DNA of 28,289 nucleotides from an uncultured Microbacterium sp. GTDB taxonomy: Bacteria; Actinomycetota; Actinomycetes; Actinomycetales; Microbacteriaceae. The stretch spans positions 1-28,289 of the forward strand of contig NZ_CALBRW010000010.1 in NCBI RefSeq assembly GCF_937927635.1. Direction: 5' to 3'. The notes beneath the pieces were generated by a model. It saw nothing but the letters and a program-made list of their open reading frames with translations, searched no databases and was not told the DNA's origin. Below, one piece after another: positions 23,156 to 28,289 of the stretch. Numbering within the stretch: position 1 is the first letter of the stretch; each line of letters begins with the position of its first letter. A program made the position numbers and the translations under genes.

Positions 23156-23464
23156 TCAGCGCCAGTTGTAGGTGAACATCCAGTAGAGAGCCTCGAGGGC
23201 GTCCTGGCCCAGCTCCGCATGACGCTCCGCCATGACCCGCTGAGCCTCCCGGCCTCCCTGAGACAGAGTGCTCGTCGACCAATCGACCTGGATCGACATC
23301 ATCTCGTCGACAGCCGAGCGCACGCGCGCCAGGAGTCCTGCACCGTCGGCCTCAGCGGCAGCCGCCAGTTCGGCGACGGCCGCTTCGTCGCTACGTGGGA
23401 AGGCCGAACGCCCCTTGCCGAGGTACGCGATGATCGCGTCACTCAGTCCTCGATCCTCCACCAT
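23156..23464 (-). CDS. Small unknown protein in the toxin locus
   Basis: A 102-residue, mostly helical acidic protein beginning MVEDRGLSDAIIAYLGKG. It has an Ala/Glu-rich stretch (DEAAVAELAAAAEADGAG) and ends LGQDALEALYWMFTYNWR. ATG 23464 has a perfect GGAGGAG ribosome-binding site. I recognise no family. Its place between the toxin/immunity pair and the WXG-like operon, its size and its lack of a signal peptide fit an extra (orphan) immunity protein or a secretion chaperone, but nothing in the sequence proves either. Confidence 0.7.
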   Translation of the reverse strand: MVEDRGLSDAIIAYLGKGRSAFPRSDEAAVAELAAAAEADGAGLLARVRSAVDEMMSIQVDWSTSTLSQGGREAQRVMAERHAELGQDALEALYWMFTYNWR

Positions 23465-23495
23465 CTTCTCCTCCGGGCGGTCAGCGCCTCGTGCC

Positions 23496-23699
23496 TCATG
23501 GCAGCCGCACGTCCGGCGGGTCGGGGAAGTCGATCCCCAGCGCGGCCTCGAGCTCTTCCAGGTCCGGCAGCTCGCGCCGGGCATGCTCATGCGCGCCCGA
23601 ATACGCCGGACTCACTGCCATCGATTGCCCTGCCTCGTCTCCCGCGCCCTGGTTGGACAGCTTAAGAACTCGGCGGGTTCGAGGCGTCAGTTCGTGCAT
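23496..23699 (-). CDS. Short unknown ORF in the toxin locus
   Basis: 67 residues from ATG 23699, ending DLEELEAALGIDFPDPPDVRLP. The C-terminal half has normal GC-rich codon use for this genome. The start is doubtful: 23699 overlaps the candidate immunity gene by 38 nt and has only a weak AGG, while ATG 23621 (41 residues) has GGCAGGGCA upstream. It may be a degraded immunity gene or a true small protein. Low confidence. Confidence 0.42.
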   Translation of the reverse strand: MHELTPRTRRVLKLSNQGAGDEAGQSMAVSPAYSGAHEHARRELPDLEELEAALGIDFPDPPDVRLP

Positions 23700-23958
23700 T
23701 CAACCTAGCCATGGACTGCCGGGATTTCGCGACCTGCCGAAGCTTGCGCAGAACATGCTCGAGGGCACTCGACTCATCGTCGAAGCTTCGCAGCGTGGGC
23801 GCGATCACCTGATCCCTCTCGTCCACGAGATAAACTCGCCAGCCGCCAGCATTCTGCTCCGCCACGACAGCGTCGAGGTGAAGGCTCCCCACTCCATTGA
23901 TCACCGGAGTGTCGAGATTCTCAGCCTTCACGATGCTGAGAAGTTCACTGATCCCCAT
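23662..23958 (-). CDS. Candidate immunity protein for the TNT-type toxin
   Basis: A 98-residue protein without signal peptide or membrane helix. It is alpha/beta in look: MGISELLSIVKAENL, SLHLDAVVAEQNAGGWRVYLVDERDQVIA, then helix ESSALEHVLRKLRQVAKS. I do not recognise the family; it is much shorter than the mycobacterial TNT antitoxin IFT. The ATG at 23958 overlaps the toxin stop as TGATG and has a strong AAGGAGG 6-7 nt upstream, so it is translated right after the toxin. That coupling, the small size and cytosolic nature are what one expects of a cognate immunity protein. Confidence 0.75.
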   Translation of the reverse strand: MGISELLSIVKAENLDTPVINGVGSLHLDAVVAEQNAGGWRVYLVDERDQVIAPTLRSFDDESSALEHVLRKLRQVAKSRQSMARLNARTDASNPPSS

Positions 23959-24659
23959 CACCCGACCTCCTTGATCATGCCCATCTTATCGAGCAGGTCC
24001 ACGCTCACAGGGAGGAGATCCTGGATCGCCCCACCTGAAGTTCCCCAGTCCGGAATCGGCGCAGCATCTCCTCGAGAGACGTGAGCCAGATCACTCAGAT
24101 CCATATCGTACTTCGCGAGCACATCATCAACTGCGCCCCGAGCATCGCCATCAAGTCCGTCATATACAGACTGCACGTCGGCGGGTGAGTGCACCCATTC
24201 ATACTCGTGATATGCGTTCGGATTCTCCTTGTACGGAAGCGATCGACTGTCGTAGGAGAAAGGTCCTTCCTCCGTGATCGGCGACACATATCGACCGTTC
24301 GCATCGCCATAACGATCGAACCTATCGCCGGCATCCGGAACATGATCACTCATGATCGGGTTTCCATCTGAATCCAAGACGAATCCGTTCTTCGGTGCCT
24401 TCGACCAATCAACTTCGCCTTTCTCATTCAGACATTCCGGACGCGGTACAAGGCGATCGTCGCCGTGTTGCGACCTGCCCGGGCCGCTCGGCTTGTGCGG
24501 CGTCCCGTCGAAGTTGTCCTTGTCCTTGACGCGCCGGATCACGTCATCGAGATGGTTGTCGATGTTGTGCGTCAGTTGGTGAAGCTTGAGGTCAGCATGA
24601 GCGAAGCCCTTCATCGCGGCCTGCTTCAACTCTCGGATGATCGGTTTCACCGAGCTCAT
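23958..24659 (-). CDS. Toxin with TNT-type NAD+ glycohydrolase domain and shared N-terminal module
   Basis: A 233-residue protein. Residues 1-45 form a basic amphipathic module (MSSVKPIIRELKQAAMKGF...), 27 of 40 identical to the protein at 27632-28243. After a linker, residues 85-230 match the tuberculosis necrotizing toxin family (DUF4237): DRFDRYG (Arg116), GRYVSP (Tyr124), SRSLPY (Arg139), YHEYEW (His151) and GTSGGAIQDLLP (Gln213), ending LLDKMGMIKEVG. His and Gln match the essential His792 and Gln822 of M. tuberculosis TNT. About 32 extra residues lie between them. The predicted action is hydrolysis of NAD+/NADP+ in a target cell. No signal peptide or long carrier is present. ATG 24659 has AAGGGGA upstream. 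Several stretches (for example 24180-24330) have lower GC than the neighbours, suggesting transfer. Confidence 0.9.
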   Translation of the reverse strand: MSSVKPIIRELKQAAMKGFAHADLKLHQLTHNIDNHLDDVIRRVKDKDNFDGTPHKPSGPGRSQHGDDRLVPRPECLNEKGEVDWSKAPKNGFVLDSDGNPIMSDHVPDAGDRFDRYGDANGRYVSPITEEGPFSYDSRSLPYKENPNAYHEYEWVHSPADVQSVYDGLDGDARGAVDDVLAKYDMDLSDLAHVSRGDAAPIPDWGTSGGAIQDLLPVSVDLLDKMGMIKEVG

Positions 24660-24728
24660 CGAATCGTCCCCTTCTGCGGAGGCGGTTCACCCTCCACAAC
24701 AAAGCCAGATGAGCAGTCGTGGATCCCG

Positions 24729-24750
24729 CGATGGGGAGAAGTGCCCATCC
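24729..24750. promoter_or_regulatory. Inverted repeat upstream of the TNT toxin gene
   Basis: GATGGG (24730-24735) and CCCATC (24744-24749) around an 8-nt loop. The 22-bp block equals 23129-23150 at 19 positions. It lies about 70 nt before ATG 24659, against 75 nt for the WXG-like gene. A possible -10 (TCATCT at 24712-24707, minus strand) keeps the same spacing as TAGTCT there. It also lies 22 nt after the stop of the solute-binding gene, so a terminator role is the alternative. Confidence 0.6.
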
Positions 24751-24772
24751 GCCGCCCAACGGGCCGAGCCGA

Positions 24773-26464
24773 TCAGGAAGGGGCGACGGTCCATGTCGCG
24801 GCGCCCCACATCAGTGACGCCCCGGCGCCATTGCGCGCCTTGACCGCGCCGACTCCCCGTTCGACGATCGTGACGCGCGGATTCACGGCGATCGGCAGCG
24901 CCACCGCAGCGCGCACGATCGACGCTTCGATCTGCGCTCGGATCTCCCTGGCCTGATACACGTCGACGGTCTGCGACAGCTGCGCGATCAGCTCGTCACG
25001 ATGCTCATCGCCGTTGCCCGTGATCGATTCGGCGCCCTGCGAACCCCACTGGGCGGCGATCTGGTCGGGAGTCTGCGGAATCGGCACTCGCGTGATCACA
25101 GCATCCCACTGCCGCTTCTGCAGTGCCGCCTTCATGCCGTCGGCGCCGCAGTCGACGGCGTTCCAGCCGGCCTCGAGCGCCGTCTCGCGCAACGATGCGA
25201 ACGCGCCACGGGCGAACTCGCTCGCCCTGTCGTACAGCACGCACACCCGCGCGCCGTCGGCGACGCCGGCGCCGCTGCGCTGCAGTGCCGGTTCGTCTCC
25301 CGGAGTGCCGAGCGATGCGGTGAATCCGGAATCCTCGTTGACGACCGCGTAGGCCTCCGAGTCCGGCGCCGTCGTCATCGACGTCGTCCCCGCGAACGCG
25401 TTCCCCCACTGTCCGCCGCCCCGCTGCGCCATCGCGTTCGCGGAGGTCGCGTGCATGAAGGCGATCCGTGCCTGCGGAGTGCTGAACACACCGCGCGGAT
25501 TCAGCATCATCGCCCACATGGTGCCGTCGTCGGTCGGCTCCGCGGTGAAGTCCTTGCGCTCGAGCTCGTGGATCGGCTTGCGATTGGCGGCATCCGGCGC
25601 CACCTGCACGATGTCCAGCCGCCCGCCGGCATCGGCCACCGGCTCGTCACCGCGCGGCACCAGCTCGATGCGCGCGACCTTGGGCGTCGGCGTCCCGCGG
25701 TACGCGGCGTTGGGCACGAGCGTCACGCTCTGCCCCGCCTGCGCGCTCTCGACGCCGTCGACGACGAACGGGCCGCTGGAGAGCAGCGTGTCGGCGGGGA
25801 TGCTCCCCTTCTTCGGCAGGTCGAAGCCCTTGTTCCAGGCCTTCGCGATCTTCTTCAGCGCGGACTCGTCGCGGTCGTGGATGGCGGTGATCACCGCCTG
25901 CTTCGCCTCCATCGCATCGTCGAGCCCGAAGGCGCGTTCGCCGACGACGTGCGCGGGCACCGGCACCGTGACCGCCGTCTGCCACCCGATCGTCGGATGC
26001 GGGAACGTCACGTCGATGGACCTCGCGAACTCGTCGACGCGGGGCACGGGCGTCTCGGATGCCTGCGCATCGGCGGCATCCTTCCCGAACCATCCCGACG
26101 CGCCCGCCCACCCCAGCAGCAGGTCGGCGGCATCCAGCGGGATGCTGTCCGACCACGCGGGCTGGGCCAGGTCGTAGCGCACCACGAACGGATCCTTCGA
26201 GACGATCTTCACGGTGCCGAAGGAGGCATCGGGCACGAAGGCGCCGTCGACGACGTCGCCGAACCGGGCGCGCACAACGGCTGCGACGTCGGTGTTGCCG
26301 GAGGTCCCAGACACGGCCGCGTTCGTCGACGTGAGCGTGCCGGTCCACCCGACGGTGATCTTCGTCTTCGGAACGACGGATTCCGGCATCGCCGGCGCGC
26401 ACGCCGCGAGGCCCAGCGCGAGCACGACGACCAGGGATGCCGCCAGGCGGCGCCTCGACCTCAT
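24773..26464 (-). CDS. Extracellular solute-binding lipoprotein (peptide/nickel, SBP_bac_5-like)
   Basis: A 563-residue lipoprotein: signal MRSRRRLAASLVVVLALGLAAC with Cys22 lipidated. The body resembles family 5 solute-binding proteins of ABC importers, with a tail-to-tail domain layout: ITVGWTGTLTSTN at the N-terminus, SKDPFVVRYDLAQPAWSDSIPLDAADLLLGWA, LLSSGPFVVDGVESAQAGQSVTLVPNAAYRGTPTPKVARIELVP, and later LNPRGVFSTPQARIAF. No permease or ATPase gene lies beside it here. The start is placed by the signal peptide; no strong Shine-Dalgarno sequence is visible, and the small upstream gene ends 10 bp before, so translation may be coupled. The ligand is unknown, probably an oligopeptide. Confidence 0.86.
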   Translation of the reverse strand: MRSRRRLAASLVVVLALGLAACAPAMPESVVPKTKITVGWTGTLTSTNAAVSGTSGNTDVAAVVRARFGDVVDGAFVPDASFGTVKIVSKDPFVVRYDLAQPAWSDSIPLDAADLLLGWAGASGWFGKDAADAQASETPVPRVDEFARSIDVTFPHPTIGWQTAVTVPVPAHVVGERAFGLDDAMEAKQAVITAIHDRDESALKKIAKAWNKGFDLPKKGSIPADTLLSSGPFVVDGVESAQAGQSVTLVPNAAYRGTPTPKVARIELVPRGDEPVADAGGRLDIVQVAPDAANRKPIHELERKDFTAEPTDDGTMWAMMLNPRGVFSTPQARIAFMHATSANAMAQRGGGQWGNAFAGTTSMTTAPDSEAYAVVNEDSGFTASLGTPGDEPALQRSGAGVADGARVCVLYDRASEFARGAFASLRETALEAGWNAVDCGADGMKAALQKRQWDAVITRVPIPQTPDQIAAQWGSQGAESITGNGDEHRDELIAQLSQTVDVYQAREIRAQIEASIVRAAVALPIAVNPRVTIVERGVGAVKARNGAGASLMWGAATWTVAPS

Positions 26465-26474
26465 CGTGCGAGCG

Positions 26475-26702
26475 TCACGCGTAGTCAGCGCTGTCGTCGT
26501 TCTCGGAGGCCATCGCCCGGTAGGGCTCGCTCTCGTCGCTCGCCAGCCATGCACGGGCGTACTCGACGAGCACGGCAGGGGAGTCCTGCGCCTCGGCGGC
26601 GCTCGCGAACGGGCCGATCACATCGTCACCAGGACGCTCATCGGCCTGCACGACGGACTGCGTCGTGAGGTTGTACCAGTAGTAGCTCTGCGTTCCGGTC
26701 AT
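26475..26702 (-). CDS. Small SPOR-like conserved protein
   Basis: 75 residues: SYYWYNLTTQSVVQADERPGDDVIGPFASAAEAQDSPAVLVEYARAWLASDESEPYRA. The YWYN..T..V and IGPF.S..EA segments are typical of a small actinobacterial protein often annotated as SPOR-like; its function is not known. It is cytosolic. ATG 26702 has AGCAGGGGA upstream. The next gene, the solute-binding lipoprotein, starts 10 bp after its stop, so they are probably one unit. Confidence 0.75.
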   Translation of the reverse strand: MTGTQSYYWYNLTTQSVVQADERPGDDVIGPFASAAEAQDSPAVLVEYARAWLASDESEPYRAMASENDDSADYA

Positions 26703-26735
26703 CAGTCCCCTGCTCCGATCGTCTCAGTCCCGAGT

Positions 26736-27635
26736 CTAAAGCTCGGAGACGGGCGGGATCTCAGCGGCGATAGCCGCACCGAGTCGAGTATCACCCGGCA
26801 GGATGTCCAGGCCGACTCCCGACGGCAGGGTCTCGCCCAGCGCCGCGGCGAAGGCGCTGACCGAAGCGGCGTCACCTGTCGGGACGGCTGTCAGCAAAGA
26901 CCGTCCCTCCGAGACCACCTGAGCCAGCGACACCCGAGCGATCCCGGCCATGTCGCTCGCCGTCCGCACCGCCGTCAGCACGCGCGGATCGATCTGAGTC
27001 GGGCGTCCGAAGCTCACAGCACCCGCAGGAATCGTCCGTTCGTTGGTGAGCATGAGCCGCTCGGTGAGCGGATTGATCACGATGTCGACCCCGGAGGCCA
27101 AGCCTCCCACGCCGCCCGCCGGCACCAGGGTCGCGCGCGCGGCTGCTTCGGTCGCGCCGCTCGCCCATTCGTCGAACAACTCGCGCGACGAGAATGCCGG
27201 GAGCATCCGGCGCCCTTCGACGTCGACGGTGATCAGTCTGGTGACGTCGTCAGAGGTGATCGCGGGCACGAGAAGGCCGTAGTTCCCGAGAAGCGGGCCT
27301 GCCGTCTTCAGCGTCCGCACGTCGGCTTCCTTCATCTGACGCACTGTCACCCGCGGAAGGAGCGTCGGTGCGCCCGAAGCGCTCCCCTCTGCGGCGAGCA
27401 TGGCGTCCAGGGCGCTCGAGAAGTCGTCGTCGATATGTCCGGAATCGAACATCTGGTGGCTCAGAGCGGTGGCCAGCGAGCGGGGCTGCAGGCGTCCGTC
27501 GTGAACGGCGCGAAGCTCGTCCTCGAGCTGTCGGCGCAACGACGAACTCAGCGCCGCCGGAAACACGCCGTTCGCCGAAGCCGCCTCCAGCGTCTGCAGA
27601 GCAGCGCGAACCGTATCCTCATATGGCGTGGTCAT
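26736..27635 (-). CDS. SseB-like protein coupled to the second toxin
   Basis: A 299-residue cytosolic protein. The N-terminal 90 residues are helical (EDTVRAALQTLEAASANGVFPAALSSSLRRQLEDEL). The middle resembles the SseB N-terminal domain: YGLLVPAITSDDVTRLITVDVEGRRMLPAFSSRELFDEWASG, then VDIVINPLTERLMLTNE. The C-terminal part (RVSLAQVVSEGRSLLTAVPTGDAASVSAFAAALG) resembles the second SseB half. The ATG at 27635 overlaps the toxin stop (ATGA) and has a GGGGAGG ribosome-binding site. SseB-like proteins are frequent beside type VII effectors, where immunity or chaperone roles are suspected. Here an immunity role is inferred from the coupling. Confidence 0.8.
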   Translation of the reverse strand: MTTPYEDTVRAALQTLEAASANGVFPAALSSSLRRQLEDELRAVHDGRLQPRSLATALSHQMFDSGHIDDDFSSALDAMLAAEGSASGAPTLLPRVTVRQMKEADVRTLKTAGPLLGNYGLLVPAITSDDVTRLITVDVEGRRMLPAFSSRELFDEWASGATEAAARATLVPAGGVGGLASGVDIVINPLTERLMLTNERTIPAGAVSFGRPTQIDPRVLTAVRTASDMAGIARVSLAQVVSEGRSLLTAVPTGDAASVSAFAAALGETLPSGVGLDILPGDTRLGAAIAAEIPPVSEL

Positions 27636-28243
27636 GGGAGCCTCCCCTGAAAACCTACCGGCAGGCGGTCGACGTTCTGAACCCACGAGCTCGGCCAGTC
27701 ACGGGGCAGCAGGATCTGGTCGGCGCCTCCGGGCAGCACCGCTCCCGACATGGTCGTCTGGGGAGCCACGGTGCCGATGTTGAGGATCTGGCCCGCAGGC
27801 ACCTCGAGGGTCGCCTCGAACTCGCGCGAGTTCTTCCACTCCGGAAGAAGCGCGCTCTCCATGGCCGCGTTGATCCTGTTGCCCGAGGTCGACGTCGTCG
27901 CGAACGCCCCGCCCTGTTCGGCGGAGTGCCCGTAGACGCGATACAGGGTCACGGCCTCAGTGGTCTCCACGGTGCGGTACTCGCCGTCCGTGAAGGTCGC
28001 GGCGAGGCTCTCCGGAAGCTCCTGTCGCGGCGCGGGCTTCACGCTGTCATCGATCGCCGTCGGGCGCGTCCGCGTGGTGTCCACGTCAACGCGCTTGCTG
28101 TCGAGGACGTCGACCCCGTCGGTCAGATCGTCGAGGTGGGTGTTGATGTTGTCGGTGAGCTGGTGGAGCCTGGTCTTCGCGTGGGAGAAGCCTTTGAGCA
28201 CGGCTTGGAACAGTTCGCGGAAGATGGGTTTGACGGTGCTCAT
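27632..28243 (-). CDS. Second candidate toxin with the shared N-terminal module (ART-like C-terminus)
   Basis: A 203-residue protein. Residues 1-40 repeat the module of the TNT toxin (MSTVKPIFRELFQAVLKGF... LHQLT.NI..HLDD). After a linker (45-90) comes a compact domain: TLYRVYGHSAEQGGAFATTSTS (99-120), SALLPEWKNSREFEATLEVPAGQILNIGTVAPQ (130-162) and LPGGADQILLPRDWPSSW (170-187). The YRVYG start, the STS and the GGADQ.LLP close recall ADP-ribosyltransferase/NADase-fold toxins; GGA.Q..LLP-like sequence also ends the TNT domain (GGAIQDLLP). No catalytic Glu pair is evident, so activity is uncertain. ATG 28243 overlaps the stop of an upstream gene (TGATG) and has a GGAGG ribosome-binding site. 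No signal peptide. Confidence 0.8.
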   Translation of the reverse strand: MSTVKPIFRELFQAVLKGFSHAKTRLHQLTDNINTHLDDLTDGVDVLDSKRVDVDTTRTRPTAIDDSVKPAPRQELPESLAATFTDGEYRTVETTEAVTLYRVYGHSAEQGGAFATTSTSGNRINAAMESALLPEWKNSREFEATLEVPAGQILNIGTVAPQTTMSGAVLPGGADQILLPRDWPSSWVQNVDRLPVGFQGRLP

Positions 28244-28289
28244 CAGTCGCCTCCGAAGTTCAGGGCGGAGAACTCGGCGAAGAACGTGG
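28243..28289 (-). CDS. C-terminal end of a gene cut by the window edge
   Basis: Only 15 codons and the stop are seen: the frame reads TFFAEFSALNFGGD, then TGA overlapping the next ATG (TGATG). The tight overlap and codon use indicate a real coding sequence in the same operon as the second toxin. By analogy with the first unit it could be a secretion partner or hydrolase, but the visible part is too short to identify. Confidence 0.6.
   Translation of the reverse strand, partial: TFFAEFSALNFGGD

Noticed and set aside
23958..24659. TNT toxin as a decayed fragment of a larger toxin
   Set aside because: It has its own strong ribosome-binding site, a probable promoter, an intact domain and a homologous short N-terminus in the second toxin, so the short form appears to be the real gene.
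25001..26668. A long plus-strand open frame opposite the solute-binding lipoprotein
   Set aside because: Same GC-driven artefact; the minus strand has an intact lipoprotein signal and family sequence.

Overview
High-GC actinobacterial chromosome, most like Microbacterium or a close Microbacteriaceae relative. The grounds are GC-rich third codon positions, actinobacterial families (DUF6458, LtrA, mycoredoxin-like, DUF1023 hydrolase), many apparently leaderless genes with a -10 box about 6 nt before the start codon, and a very frequent GGATGCC/GGCATCC heptamer. Genus is inferred from style, not from a marker gene.

Left part (1-9000): a tRNA-Glu/Asp/Phe cluster with a strong terminator, a lipoprotein, a Mug-type mismatch DNA glycosylase, then a divergent pair of exported hydrolases (S53 sedolisin protease on minus, DUF1524/HNH nuclease on plus). 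A dGTPase-like HD protein, a zinc-free MDR oxidoreductase, a DUF6458 membrane protein and an LtrA-family membrane protein follow.

Middle part (9000-19500): a glycosyltransferase-GtrA fusion, a polar amino-acid ABC importer in which two binding domains are fused to the permease (GlnP-like) with its ATPase, a mycoredoxin-like protein, an atypical aldehyde dehydrogenase behind a 12-bp perfect inverted repeat, proline iminopeptidase, a zinc metallopeptidase, malate dehydrogenase and a degenerate resolvase-fold protein. Gene ends here carry short intergenic repeats of two families.

Right part (19500-28289, all minus strand): a specialised locus. Two proteins share a ~40-residue N-terminal module (27 of 40 identical) but have unrelated C-termini. 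One is a TNT-type NAD+ glycohydrolase toxin domain with the family's active-site residues in order; the other is a second, possibly ART-like, toxin domain ending in a GGADQ motif. Each is translationally coupled to a downstream gene (a 98-aa candidate immunity protein; an SseB-like protein). Next to them lie small unknown genes, a WXG100/EspC-like helical protein, a DUF1023 alpha/beta hydrolase coupled to it by a GTGA overlap, a lipoprotein, and an FHA-like/HTH regulator. Near-identical inverted repeats (19 of 22 bp) precede the WXG-like and the TNT genes at almost the same distance. I read this as a polymorphic-toxin locus with a short interchangeable N-terminal adaptor, possibly type VII-linked. 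An ABC-type solute-binding lipoprotein with a small SPOR-like protein is interposed. The window ends inside another gene of the locus.
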